Source of the DNA: JAJZEO01 sp964350315
GTDB lineage: Bacteria; Chlamydiota; Chlamydiia; Chlamydiales; 2-12-FULL-49-11
Reading direction: 5' to 3'
Length of the DNA: 61,817 nucleotides
Assembly: GCA_964350315.1 (NCBI GenBank)
Contig: CAYGJD010000011.1
Span: 1-61,817 of the forward strand
This document shows positions 41,855-51,111 of the stretch, piece after piece. Below the pieces are notes generated by a model. It did not search any database and was not told the DNA's origin. It saw only the letters and a list, made by a program, of their open reading frames with translations. Positions within the stretch are counted from its first letter, which is position 1. Every line of letters begins with the position of its first letter. A program made the translations under genes and the position numbers.

Positions 41855-42610
41855 TTATTTTAGAAGCGTATAACCTGCTTCTTTTGTTGAAAACATTAGT
41901 TTAGTTGCTTCTACTTTATCGTGAGAATCAAACAAAATATCAATCACAATACCCGCTGCCATTAATGCCATACTTGCAGTAACGAGGAATTCAATACTAC
42001 CTGCTGCCACAACAATACCAGTTGCAAGAGACAACACTTGCATACCAGAAGATATCACAAAAGCAAAATTCGAAAAGAGTGAAATCCATTCTTTATAGAT
42101 CTGCGGCTCTAGCTCTACTCTCTCATAGAGATGTGCACTAACTGCTTTATCGATTAAACCAGGCAAGGCAATTAGATTTTGAATATTGTTAAAGCAATTA
42201 TAACCCCAAAAAAGGACTGACATTGAATGGGCAACACCTTTAAACACAGTTCTTGCCAAACATTTTACCATGAACCAACCTTTATCAATCCCCCAATCCA
42301 CAAACAACATGGAAGAACTAATCGCTTGGACGGTATAAATTATTTTTTGCACAACGCGATCTCGAAAAGTTTTAACTTGTCGCACCGTTGAAGTAACTAC
42401 AGAATCTGAGTCAAAAAAACTTTCAATAAATTTTTTGATATAATACGCAACATATAGTATATAGACACCACCGATTAGAGCATCCATTGGAAGAACACGC
42501 ACAGAGCCTATTTTGATCCCATTTTCATAATAAAAGCTCAACTTGCCTCCCAAACTTGAAGGAGGAGACGGAAAGCGAGATATTGATGATGTGTTTATTA
42601 TACTGTTCAT
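41855..42610 (-). CDS. Inc-like membrane protein, Cap1-locus paralogue A
   Basis: 251 residues, the most diverged and the last of five tandem paralogues between rplC and fmt. It has a hydrophobic segment at about 45-60 (MDALIGGVYILYVAYY) and a C-terminal pair of hydrophobic helices (about 180-225, FAFVISSGMQVLSLATGIVV then a second span) followed by a short charged tail. No Sec signal. In C. trachomatis this slot holds Cap1 (CT529), an inclusion membrane protein. The bilobed hydrophobic pattern is that of Inc proteins, which are type III secreted into the inclusion membrane. Homology to Cap1 itself is not shown by sequence here. Confidence 0.75.
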   Translation of the reverse strand: MNSIINTSSISRFPSPPSSLGGKLSFYYENGIKIGSVRVLPMDALIGGVYILYVAYYIKKFIESFFDSDSVVTSTVRQVKTFRDRVVQKIIYTVQAISSSMLFVDWGIDKGWFMVKCLARTVFKGVAHSMSVLFWGYNCFNNIQNLIALPGLIDKAVSAHLYERVELEPQIYKEWISLFSNFAFVISSGMQVLSLATGIVVAAGSIEFLVTASMALMAAGIVIDILFDSHDKVEATKLMFSTKEAGYTLLK

Positions 42611-42665
42611 ATACGACGATTATAACAAATGTTGAGTTGATTGCCGATGATTAAAATAGTAATTA

Positions 42666-42702
42666 TCAAAAAGGCGCATTTTCTTTCAAAAACGCGCCTT
42701 TC
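42666..42702 (-). terminator. Rho-independent terminator after paralogue B
   Basis: Stem AAGGCGC (42671-42677) with GCGCCTT (42694-42700), loop of 16, followed on the minus strand by a TTTTTGAT run. It lies 27-62 bases past the stop of the gene at 42729-43496 and separates it from paralogue A. Confidence 0.75.
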
Positions 42703-42728
42703 TTAGACTTTCACTACTTATTTTTAAC

Positions 42729-43496
42729 TTACTTACTGAAAGCCACTCTTGCGCCGTTAGCGATTTCAAGAGCATACTGATTCTCTAAATCTTCTCTTTC
42801 AATTGCAAACCAAGCAGCTGATAAGACAGTAAACGTATATACAGTAGCTAACCCTACTACCATGTGCATTGTGACGGCTGCTGCACATAGCAATCCTGCA
42901 ATATTCATGGCATGGAACGCGAATCCAACAATCCCTTTCATGAAAACGAAGTGATTTTCTGTCTCAGAAATTTCTTTAAGCTTTCTGTCCGCAATTTTTG
43001 CTATTTTTAGATCTTTTTCTCCAGCTTCTTTCATCGTAAGGACATCGATCACACAAGCAAAACCATCTTTAAAGAACTTTGCCCCAACAATCATCGTTGC
43101 ATCCAAGATCCCCATCTTCATTAGCCCTGCAACAGATTCCGCTGTTCTTTGAGCAAATTTCACAGAATATCCAAATGCTTTCTCAATTTTTTTCGCTGAA
43201 CAATCTGCCGTTAAATCAACATACGAACGGAAAGACTTAATCAAATTCGTAAGAGCTTCTGGCATCGCACAAAGCGGCGCTGCAATTTGAGCTGCTTTTG
43301 CTATTGGCTTTGTAACCAAAAGTATTCCTGAATCCTTTACGCTATCAAAAAAACTTGCAGCAATATCAACAAGAGATGCTATCCAAGAAAATTGCTTATG
43401 CGCCCCTCTCGCATTTTCATACATTCCTATTGTAAAATCACCTTTTTTTGCAGGTGAATACACGCCTGTATCTATATTTACTTCTACTATTGCCAT
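42729..43496 (-). CDS. Inc-like membrane protein, Cap1-locus paralogue B
   Basis: 255 residues. Domain order shared with C and D: an amphipathic N-terminal region, a VTKPIAKAAQIAAPLCAMPEAL block (61-82), a helical middle, a conserved EN at 180-181, then a hydrophobic hairpin (186-232, with FHAMNIAGLLCAAAV) and the tail EREDLEN (233-239) plus an AxxxN segment. GGAGAAG precedes the ATG. Two close transmembrane spans near one end with cytosol-facing tails are the hallmark of Inc proteins (family knowledge); insertion in the inclusion membrane is inferred. A terminator follows. Confidence 0.8.
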   Translation of the reverse strand: MAIVEVNIDTGVYSPAKKGDFTIGMYENARGAHKQFSWIASLVDIAASFFDSVKDSGILLVTKPIAKAAQIAAPLCAMPEALTNLIKSFRSYVDLTADCSAKKIEKAFGYSVKFAQRTAESVAGLMKMGILDATMIVGAKFFKDGFACVIDVLTMKEAGEKDLKIAKIADRKLKEISETENHFVFMKGIVGFAFHAMNIAGLLCAAAVTMHMVVGLATVYTFTVLSAAWFAIEREDLENQYALEIANGARVAFSK

Positions 43497-43558
43497 TAAC
43501 TTCTCCTATGCTTTTCAATAGATTTATTTTTCATTTCTCAATTTGATTTGTCTAAATT

Positions 43559-44326
43559 TTAGGCCGCCTGAAGCTTGCCTTTTGCAATCATCTGATTAAT
43601 CTTTAGAGCTGCCTGCCTACTCTCTTCATCACTTCTTTCTTCTGTTACACACTTCTTTGCTAAAGAAGCTGCCACTGAAAACCCACCTACAACTAACATC
43701 ATTTGACCTGTGACTACTGTTGTTGAAAGAAGCGCAATCAACCCAAAAGAATGAAAAGCAATATCTAAAAGAGCGCTTGCAAAAAGCACATTATTTTCTT
43801 TAATTTTCAGCTTCTTCAAAGTTGCATCTTCAATACTCGCAACCGCTCTATCTGCTCTTTTTACATTCCAAACATCCTCCACTGAAGATGTCACATCTTT
43901 TACAATTTTCATTAAAGAGAGCTCAACGATTCCGCTAGAAAACAGATTTATTTTCATTAAGCGGTAGAAGAAATCTATACATCTTTGGGAAAGCTTATAC
44001 ATTTGATAAGAAAGCGCTTCTCCTGTCGTAAAAGTTCTCTCCTTCATATAATCTCCACTTTTTTCCCACGCAACCCCAACTTCACGAATCACATCAGAAA
44101 AGGAAACTACAGATGCGACATAATAAACACACTTTGTAAGCGGGCCGGTAAAACATGTAAAACAATAGTCTGTGAAAAAATCAGAGTATTTTCCTATGAA
44201 ATCACTCCAATTCATCAACTCAGAGACAATCGCATTTCTTTCTGTACTGCCCGAATAAAAATCAAATATGGACGAGTGCTCTATCGCACTTACACTACCA
44301 TCATCATTTGCTCTAATTGTTGTCAT
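43559..44326 (-). CDS. Inc-like membrane protein, Cap1-locus paralogue C
   Basis: 255 residues from the ATG at 44326. An upstream in-frame start at 44383 would overlap paralogue D; I prefer 44326 because of GGGGGTG just before it and because this gives the same length as B. It shares a GPLTK block with the KPI.K block of B and D, the conserved ENN before the hairpin, the hairpin with FHSFGLIALLSTTVVTGQMM, and the tail ERSDEES. Same topology and likely same secretion route as B and D. Confidence 0.8.
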   Translation of the reverse strand: MTTIRANDDGSVSAIEHSSIFDFYSGSTERNAIVSELMNWSDFIGKYSDFFTDYCFTCFTGPLTKCVYYVASVVSFSDVIREVGVAWEKSGDYMKERTFTTGEALSYQMYKLSQRCIDFFYRLMKINLFSSGIVELSLMKIVKDVTSSVEDVWNVKRADRAVASIEDATLKKLKIKENNVLFASALLDIAFHSFGLIALLSTTVVTGQMMLVVGGFSVAASLAKKCVTEERSDEESRQAALKINQMIAKGKLQAA

Positions 44327-44351
44327 ACACACCCCCGTGCCTATTCTTTTG

Positions 44352-45125
44352 TTAGACGGTTCCCCAACCGCCAGCCTTTTCAATTATTTTATTCATCTTC
44401 TCTGCAGCAAGTACATTTTCCAAATTTCCTCTTTCGCACGCTACATAGTGAGAGGCTATTCCTGACGCCAAAGATGCAATCCCTACAGCCAAAATCATTT
44501 TCCCAGTTATGACACTTCCTACCACTATCGCTACAATTACAAGAGAGTGGTAACAAAGATTTATAATCGAACGAATGACTTTAAAATTGTTTTCAAGTCG
44601 TTTAAGATCTCTAACTCTATCGCTTTCAATGTTATTTAATTTTGAATCAGATTCATTCACTTCACGAATAACATAAACATTATGCCCAATTTGGAAAGTC
44701 GATTTTAACCCTTTAAAAAAAATCATTTGAAGAGCATCGCCAACTATTTCTAAACGCATTAAGCCATAGACAAATTCTGAAATTCGTTCTGCGACTATTA
44801 TCATAGTATGAGAAAATTGATTAAACTTAGACCAAGAGACTTCTACAGCCATTGCTTTTGCTTTTTTCACTGCATCAATCGAAAATTTTATAGCATCAGG
44901 AAAACAACATATTGTAGACGCCAAAGAACTTGATTTACTAATAGGTTTGAGTATTGTCGTAACGCTGGAGTTAACAAACTCGCCCGTTGACTCACTAATC
45001 CACATTAAAGCTTCTGCTAGAGCAGCAGTAGTCTTTAAAGAGCCTCTACCACCTGTAAATAGAGAACGAAAAGGATCGCTTTGCTTTGGTACTGCTACAC
45101 CATTTACAATCGTTATTCCTGACAT
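44352..45125 (-). CDS. Inc-like membrane protein, Cap1-locus paralogue D
   Basis: 257 residues. LKPISKSSSLASTICCFPDAI (59-79) lines up with the block in B; ENN at 178-180; hydrophobic hairpin 183-229 (YHSLVIVAIVVGSVITGKMI); tail ERGNLEN (231-237). The C-terminal GGWGTV is unlike the others. It stops 25 bases before the chosen start of C and starts 23 bases after E. Confidence 0.8.
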   Translation of the reverse strand: MSGITIVNGVAVPKQSDPFRSLFTGGRGSLKTTAALAEALMWISESTGEFVNSSVTTILKPISKSSSLASTICCFPDAIKFSIDAVKKAKAMAVEVSWSKFNQFSHTMIIVAERISEFVYGLMRLEIVGDALQMIFFKGLKSTFQIGHNVYVIREVNESDSKLNNIESDRVRDLKRLENNFKVIRSIINLCYHSLVIVAIVVGSVITGKMILAVGIASLASGIASHYVACERGNLENVLAAEKMNKIIEKAGGWGTV

Positions 45126-45148
45126 CGTTCCCCAAATTAATTACTTAA

Positions 45149-45886
45149 TTACTTGCTTAGAGCAGACTCTGCTGCTAGTACTTGCATTTCTCTTTCTTCA
45201 AAGAACTGACCTAATGAGCCGCCTAAAGAAACAAAACCAATAACCAACGTTCCTACTGGACAGAACACCATTCCTGCAATCTCTAACACTGTAACCGAAA
45301 GCGAAAGCGCGTTTGACATAAGTGAATACTGATTTTTAGTGTGGTTGTGTTTTATCAAATCTTTTTGTACTTGAGTTAAAGTAGCCTTCCCTTCAGATCC
45401 ATCTGCAACCACCCCGATGTTGTCATACACATCAAAGAGCAAAGAGAACGACACACTCACCATCGCAAACATTTTAAATATTGGATTTGCAAAGTTAGCA
45501 ATTTTAAGCGCAGAGAGGAAAACACCTGATGAATAAATATCCATAACTGTATTTCCAAAATCTCTTACAACTTCTTTGGCAGCACCTGCAAACTCTCCTG
45601 AGAAAACTCCTGACTGAAACACTGTCTGAGCACATTCTCTCGTACTTTTTAAAAATGAAAAACCATCCCCTAAAGCACTTGTCATTGAAAACGCAGAGGC
45701 TGCAATACTTAAATGATTCCCAAAAGCTTCTGCTGTTTCTTGTGTTAAGTTAAAAAAATCTGACGCAACTTCCAGAACATTGGACATCGCGTCATATACG
45801 TCGTTCGGGTTTTTTGTGAAAAAATCACCTAACGCTAAAAAACCTCTATCCCCTGCTATATCCGATGATTCTAGTGTGCACTCCAT
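45149..45886 (-). CDS. Inc-like membrane protein, Cap1-locus paralogue E (first gene)
   Basis: 245 residues; first gene of the cluster with AAGGAAAAG before its ATG. It has a less hydrophobic N-terminal half, KNQ in place of ENN, the hairpin ALSLSVTVLEIAGMVFCPVGTLVIGF, and the tail EEREMQVLAAESALSK, which matches the ER..LEN..A tails of B and D. The 195 bases upstream to fmt hold a probable promoter region, AT-rich, with no other gene. Confidence 0.8.
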   Translation of the reverse strand: MECTLESSDIAGDRGFLALGDFFTKNPNDVYDAMSNVLEVASDFFNLTQETAEAFGNHLSIAASAFSMTSALGDGFSFLKSTRECAQTVFQSGVFSGEFAGAAKEVVRDFGNTVMDIYSSGVFLSALKIANFANPIFKMFAMVSVSFSLLFDVYDNIGVVADGSEGKATLTQVQKDLIKHNHTKNQYSLMSNALSLSVTVLEIAGMVFCPVGTLVIGFVSLGGSLGQFFEEREMQVLAAESALSK

Positions 45887-46081
45887 TTAACTTTTCCTTG
45901 TTCTATATTTTTTTTCAATTTTGATTGTTTAAGTATCTTATTCTATTACTTTTCGACGGTAGTATATTGTGAAGATACATAAATGTAAATCGTAAAGAGA
46001 ATGCAAAGTTTTAGAAAAAAAAAGACAACGTAATAAAGAAATTATCTTTATTTACATATATTTGTATTGGAGGAATTTTTA

Positions 46082-47053
46082 TTAGAAATTTTTCAGAATA
46101 ACAGGCCTAGCAAAGCCGTTAACAAAGTCTTTTACTAACATTTCTTTTTTACCCTCAAGCTGAAGCAAAAGGATACGAATAAATCGATCTTTACATTTTA
46201 CAACAAATCCATTTTGTCGATCAAAAAACGCTACATCCCCGGCATGATAAGAGCTTGGCGAAAACTCGCCCTCTTCATCTACATCAACAATAGTAGATCT
46301 TAAAATTTTTAAATTTTTGACCATTCCATTAATTTCTACATCGCACCGTGCTCCAGGACGTGGGCTCATCCCTCTTATTAGATTATGGACTTCATGAGCA
46401 GGTTTTTTAAAATCAATTTTTGCATCGATCGGTAAAATTTTACTTGTGTATGTAGATTTTGTGTGATCTTGAGGTGTTTTCTTAATTTGTTTATTTAAAA
46501 GCATTTCTTTAACTACATTTACAAGCAATTGTTTTGAAATTTCACACAGTGAAGCTTCAACTTCACCAAATGTATCATCTCTACCTACACTCATTTTTTT
46601 ACAAGAAATCACATCTCCAGCATCAAGCTCTAGCGAAACTTCCATAATCGTCACACCAACATCCATTTCACCTGCTAACACAGCACTTTGTATCGGTGAT
46701 GGCCCTCGATATTTGGGCAAAATACTGGGATGAACATTAATCGTTCCAATTAAAGGGAGATCAAGTAGAGATTGTCTCAACAACTTGCCATATGACACTA
46801 CGACAAATAATTCTGCTTTTAAGTCACTCAACGCTTTAAGAAAATCAGGTGACGATGCTTTTTCTGGAGAAAAGAGCAAAAGCCCACCCTTTTCCAAAAC
46901 AAATTCTTTTACTGGCGTTGGGGAGAGTTTTTGCGATCTGCCTTTTTTTTTATCGGGTACTGTTACAACTGCAGATAGAGGAAGATTTTGATCGATAAGT
47001 GACATCAATACATTTTTTGCAAATTCGTCACTTCCAAAATAAACAATTGTCAT
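46082..47053 (-). CDS. fmt: Methionyl-tRNA formyltransferase
   Basis: 323 residues: IVYFGSDEFA start and the catalytic/substrate loop NVHPSILPKYRGPSPIQ, with Asn, His and the later LDAGDVI Asp expected of the family. It formylates initiator Met-tRNA. ATGA overlap with lpxA upstream. Same position as CT530. Confidence 0.97.
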   Translation of the reverse strand: MTIVYFGSDEFAKNVLMSLIDQNLPLSAVVTVPDKKKGRSQKLSPTPVKEFVLEKGGLLLFSPEKASSPDFLKALSDLKAELFVVVSYGKLLRQSLLDLPLIGTINVHPSILPKYRGPSPIQSAVLAGEMDVGVTIMEVSLELDAGDVISCKKMSVGRDDTFGEVEASLCEISKQLLVNVVKEMLLNKQIKKTPQDHTKSTYTSKILPIDAKIDFKKPAHEVHNLIRGMSPRPGARCDVEINGMVKNLKILRSTIVDVDEEGEFSPSSYHAGDVAFFDRQNGFVVKCKDRFIRILLLQLEGKKEMLVKDFVNGFARPVILKNF

Positions 47054-47898
47054 CCTATTTCTACCAGTTCATTCACTATTAATTGATTTTTTTTCACTGC
47101 ATTCAAAAGTCTTTTGTCTCTTGCAGGGGTTAGACCTCTTTTTGATTCATCGCAAAAATCAATCCATTTTTGAACAAGAGGGTTCATTTCTACTGTCTTG
47201 ATTATTTCTTCTCTTGCCAACTTCCAAGAAAGCCCCGAAAGAAGTGTCAGCCTGTATGTTCTAATTAACCCTTTTCTAATCTCTCGTGAAATTCCATTGC
47301 GCTTTAATCCGATCCAATTGAGTCCAGAAAGTTTTATTGGATATCCAGAACCTAAACAAAAAGGAGGAACATCTGTTCCAACCATTGCTCCACCACCAAC
47401 CATCGCATGATTTCCAATTCTGCATTTTTGATGAATCGCACAAAGACCACCAAGATTGGCATGATCTCCTACAATCACGTGGCCACCCAATGTCGCATTG
47501 TTTGCCATCACAACATTGTTTCCCAAAATACAGTTATGGGCAATGTGACAATAGGTCATAATGTAACATTTGTTTCCAATTACGAGCTTTTCCCCTTCAC
47601 CACAAGAAGAATTGATCGAAACATATTCTCGAATATGACAATTTTCCCCAATTTCTATGAAGGACTCTTCGCCAGCATAATAAATGTTTTGTGGTGCTCC
47701 CCCTATAGAAACAAAAGAACAGATGGTCGTGTTTTTCTTTATATGAACATGCCCTTCAATTACAGCATGATTCTTAATTTCAACACCTTCATCCAGAGTG
47801 ATGTTTGGTGAATTAAGTACAGAATAAGCCCCTATACGAACACTTTTATGAATTTTCACTTTTGGGTGAACAATTGCTGTTGGATGAATCTTTGTCAT
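47050..47898 (-). CDS. lpxA: UDP-N-acetylglucosamine O-acyltransferase LpxA
   Basis: 282 residues. A left-handed beta-helix of hexapeptide repeats (IGEN, LGNN, VGDH) with the active-site AHNCILGNN segment and a C-terminal helical part (SREIRKGLIRTYRLTL). First step of lipid A synthesis. Starts the overlap with fmt and follows fabZ by 59 bases. Confidence 0.97.
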   Translation of the reverse strand: MTKIHPTAIVHPKVKIHKSVRIGAYSVLNSPNITLDEGVEIKNHAVIEGHVHIKKNTTICSFVSIGGAPQNIYYAGEESFIEIGENCHIREYVSINSSCGEGEKLVIGNKCYIMTYCHIAHNCILGNNVVMANNATLGGHVIVGDHANLGGLCAIHQKCRIGNHAMVGGGAMVGTDVPPFCLGSGYPIKLSGLNWIGLKRNGISREIRKGLIRTYRLTLLSGLSWKLAREEIIKTVEMNPLVQKWIDFCDESKRGLTPARDKRLLNAVKKNQLIVNELVEIG

Positions 47899-47957
47899 TG
47901 ATTAGTAGATCTCTTTTTAAAACTCCACATTACATACATCAGGGCCTTTAACTAACC

Positions 47958-48422
47958 CTAGAACTCTTCTTGAAGGAAAGCAAAAAGAATCTCTGCTTCC
48001 GCAGCCAACACACCATCAACTGTTGCCACACCTTTCATTCTCCCTCCTCGTTTAGAAATGTGTTCTGCAACAACATCTAAAGTAAGAACATCTCCAGGGA
48101 CAACAAGTTTTCGAAATTTTACATTTTTTAGACTACTTAAGACAAATAGACCTCTTTGTCCCAACTCATATACTAATACACCACCTGCTTGGGCTAGCGC
48201 CTCAACGATTAAAACACCTGGCATGATTGGCTCTTTAGGAAAATGCCCCTGAAAAAAAGGTTCATTGATTGTAAGATTTTTCTGTGCTGTAATCGTTTTC
48301 TTTTCTGCGTCAAAATGTGTCACTTTATCAACGAAAAGAAATGGGTATCTGTGAGGAAGACATTCTTTGATTCTTTTAATATTAATCTGAGGCAAAGAAT
48401 CCCCTGCTTTTTGTGCCGTCAT
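47958..48422 (-). CDS. fabZ: 3-hydroxyacyl-ACP dehydratase FabZ
   Basis: 154 residues with the catalytic His in LPHRYPFLFVD and Glu in MPGVLIVEALAQ, and GHFP before it. Dehydrates 3-hydroxyacyl-ACP in fatty acid synthesis, shares substrates with LpxA. Four-base overlap with lpxC. Confidence 0.97.
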   Translation of the reverse strand: MTAQKAGDSLPQINIKRIKECLPHRYPFLFVDKVTHFDAEKKTITAQKNLTINEPFFQGHFPKEPIMPGVLIVEALAQAGGVLVYELGQRGLFVLSSLKNVKFRKLVVPGDVLTLDVVAEHISKRGGRMKGVATVDGVLAAEAEILFAFLQEEF

Positions 48423-49324
48423 ACTTGAACTCCTTCAAAGATTTCATCGTGCGATATTTTGACATTACAAGCAATTTTTTTTGCCAAAATGGCATTCGCT
48501 TCATGACCTGATCTTATTCCAATAAAGTGTGCAAGTAAGGGTTGTTTTAACAATGCAAGATCTCCAATCATATCTAGAACCTTATGTCTTACCATCTCAT
48601 CATTAAAGCGCAACCCTTCTGGATTAAGAATTTCACTTCCTTTAACAACGACGGCACAATCCAAAGTCCCACCCTTAATCATCCCTGATTTCATCATTGC
48701 TTGGGCTTCTTCATAAAGGCAAAATGTTCTGGCAGGCGCTATAAGTTCACAATATTTTTCTGTCCAATTTTCATTATAGGGAATAGTAAAGAATTGAGAA
48801 TTTAAAAGTGGATGATCTTCGTAGCTAAGTGTGTAACTAAATCGCATCTCTTCAGAGGGAAGAGCAATAATATGGACGTTGCCTTTAGACCAATAATATG
48901 GTTTGTCAATCGGCATAAATTCTCTTTCAAGCTCTTGATCAAAAAGTCCAGCTTTAATGATCGCTTCAACAATTGGTTTTGCTGAGCCATCAAAAATAGG
49001 AACTTCACTTCCCTTTATTTCAATGACAACATTTGAAATTCCACAACCGAAGAGAGCTGACATCAAATGCTCAACACAATGTATCACACCAAGTTCAGTT
49101 CCGTCGCTGAGTACTGTATTTCTACCTGAGGCTTTGTAAATTGAGTTCTGCGTGGCCGCAATAGTAATGCATTTGTTCGGGCTTATGATTTTTTTAAAAA
49201 GGATCCCCTCTCCGACTTGAGCAGGGAGCAAGGTGATTTCTACATCTTCACCCGTAAAAAGAGCTTTTCCAGATAGAATTATCTCACTTCTAATTGTTCG
49301 CTCAAAAAAAACATTTCGTTTCAT
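48419..49324 (-). CDS. lpxC: UDP-3-O-acyl-N-acetylglucosamine deacetylase LpxC
   Basis: 301 residues. Zinc ligands in HCVEHLMSAL and the later VRHKVLDMIGDLAL; catalytic His in HFIGIRSGHEAN. Committed step of lipid A synthesis. First of the lpxC-fabZ-lpxA-fmt group, 95 bases after lnt. Confidence 0.97.
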   Translation of the reverse strand: MKRNVFFERTIRSEIILSGKALFTGEDVEITLLPAQVGEGILFKKIISPNKCITIAATQNSIYKASGRNTVLSDGTELGVIHCVEHLMSALFGCGISNVVIEIKGSEVPIFDGSAKPIVEAIIKAGLFDQELEREFMPIDKPYYWSKGNVHIIALPSEEMRFSYTLSYEDHPLLNSQFFTIPYNENWTEKYCELIAPARTFCLYEEAQAMMKSGMIKGGTLDCAVVVKGSEILNPEGLRFNDEMVRHKVLDMIGDLALLKQPLLAHFIGIRSGHEANAILAKKIACNVKISHDEIFEGVQV

Positions 49325-49419
49325 AAATTTAACTAAAACTATCCAAGGTTAAGAGAGATTAACGTATAGAATCTTTTGTTTCAACTAAAACCCATGACAG
49401 ATAAATAAGTTGAATCAAC

Positions 49420-51111
49420 TTAAAAACTTAATGGTTTTCGATAAAAGAAAAACAACAACAAGACAAGCGTCGAAATAAGAACAATGAGATTATTTCCCGC
49501 AATAGAAAAAAGAGTGGTATAGCTGTATAATCCCAAAGAGGCTGTAACAACTCCACCTAAAGTCTCTCCATCCTTTCCTACGTCCTGCATCACACCTTGA
49601 ACTCTTCCTAAACTATCTATAGCAGCTGTTATTCCTGTGTTACAAGCTCTTACTACAGGCACTCCATTTTCTATCGATCTCAACACACCTAAGTTGTAGT
49701 GCTCTTGAGGCAACCTTGATTTCGGAAACCAACCATCATTTGTCACATTCACTAAGAGCTTTGCTCCGAGTATTCTTGCCTCTCGTATTAGATTACTATA
49801 CCCTTCCTCATAACAAATCGATACAGCAAGAGGGACGTTTCCATAAAACACTTTTGCTTTTTTCCCTGGAGTGAAAAACGATGTAATTCCATATTCTTCT
49901 AGAAAAGATTTCATGACTGGCAAGGGTAGATATTCGGCCAAAGGGACAAGAACTCTTTTTTCATATCTATGAATCGAAGTTCTAAATGGCACAAAATGAA
50001 AAGCTGAGTTATACGATTCCTCAAGCTCATCATCAACATCAAGAAGACCAACAACCAACTCACTTTTAAACCGATTAGCAATCGCTTGGGCCATCCACGC
50101 GTGGCTAACTTTCCAGTTTCCTTTCGAATCACGAGCAGCCAGGGGCTCTATTAGAGCTGGCAATCGACTGTCTTCTTTAATAATGTCTCTTAACGCTCGT
50201 TCATAGTCGATATCAGGATAATAAGCATTTCCCGGCAAGGCAACTTCTGGCAAAACAATCAAATCATAGGCTTTATGCTGCGTACTGCTCAACATATCAA
50301 AAATCATTTTCCACTGTATAAATGGATCGATATAAGTCTCTTCATGCTTAGGGAAAGGCCATTTTTGTTCTACTTCTAGTCCTGTTTGAATCAACGCAAC
50401 CGCGAGATGGTTTTGCAGCAAAGCCTTTTTATCATGATAGTTCATATGAAAAAATCCAAACACAAGCGGCGAAACAAGAAGCGCCACCCATAAACAGCTA
50501 TAGCCAATTGACTTCTGAACAAATGCTTTGACTCCAATAGATGATGTAAAAATAACCCAAAAAGACAATCCATAAATCCCAAACAATGCTGCCATTTGCA
50601 TCATCATTGGGTGAGATGTCATGACTAAACCCGTAGAATTAAAAGGGAAACCACATAACACATATAACCGGCTCACCTCAAGTAAAGTCCAAAAACTTGC
50701 CATTGAAGCACAACGCATTAATGTCAAATTCCCCTTTTTAGGAAGAAACCATGACAAAAATGCAAACTGAAGAGCAATTCCTGCTGAAAGACAAAGATAC
50801 ACAATCACAATCGATTTACCATGATACTTTGTCGTTGCAAGCCAATCAAGTTGGCAACATTGAACAAAAAACATCCAAAAAAAAGCAAAAACAAATTTTA
50901 GTGTTTTTTGGGGAATTCGAAAAAGAAGATAAAATGCTGATGAATAACCTATTATATATGAAAGTCCTGAGAAGAAAAGACCTCGATCTGGCTGCCCTAA
51001 AGCTGTAATACTAACTCTTAAAAAAAAGAGAACCCCAAACTTCAGAATCTCAATGAAAAACGACTTTTTAGTTTGAGGATTACTGACTTGTTCAATCTTG
51101 GTCATCGTCAT
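49420..51111 (-). CDS. lnt: Apolipoprotein N-acyltransferase
   Basis: About 563 residues from the ATG at 51111. A TTG nine bases upstream is too close to the AAGGAA site. An N-terminal set of about seven membrane helices precedes a carbon-nitrogen hydrolase domain with the triad Glu in VLPEVALPG, Lys in EKRVLVPLAEY, and Cys in SICYEEG. It adds the third acyl chain to lipoproteins at the inner membrane. Start overlaps the DoxX gene by about 20 bases. Confidence 0.94.
   Translation of the reverse strand: MTMTKIEQVSNPQTKKSFFIEILKFGVLFFLRVSITALGQPDRGLFFSGLSYIIGYSSAFYLLFRIPQKTLKFVFAFFWMFFVQCCQLDWLATTKYHGKSIVIVYLCLSAGIALQFAFLSWFLPKKGNLTLMRCASMASFWTLLEVSRLYVLCGFPFNSTGLVMTSHPMMMQMAALFGIYGLSFWVIFTSSIGVKAFVQKSIGYSCLWVALLVSPLVFGFFHMNYHDKKALLQNHLAVALIQTGLEVEQKWPFPKHEETYIDPFIQWKMIFDMLSSTQHKAYDLIVLPEVALPGNAYYPDIDYERALRDIIKEDSRLPALIEPLAARDSKGNWKVSHAWMAQAIANRFKSELVVGLLDVDDELEESYNSAFHFVPFRTSIHRYEKRVLVPLAEYLPLPVMKSFLEEYGITSFFTPGKKAKVFYGNVPLAVSICYEEGYSNLIREARILGAKLLVNVTNDGWFPKSRLPQEHYNLGVLRSIENGVPVVRACNTGITAAIDSLGRVQGVMQDVGKDGETLGGVVTASLGLYSYTTLFSIAGNNLIVLISTLVLLLFFFYRKPLSF

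Noticed and set aside
41689..41904. A 71-codon plus-strand frame between rplC and the Inc-like cluster
   Set aside because: It overlaps the end of paralogue A. The minus-strand 52-codon frame has a better context and a plausible membrane helix.
50751..51008. Plus-strand frame inside lnt
   Set aside because: Glutamine/lysine-rich antisense reading of membrane helices.
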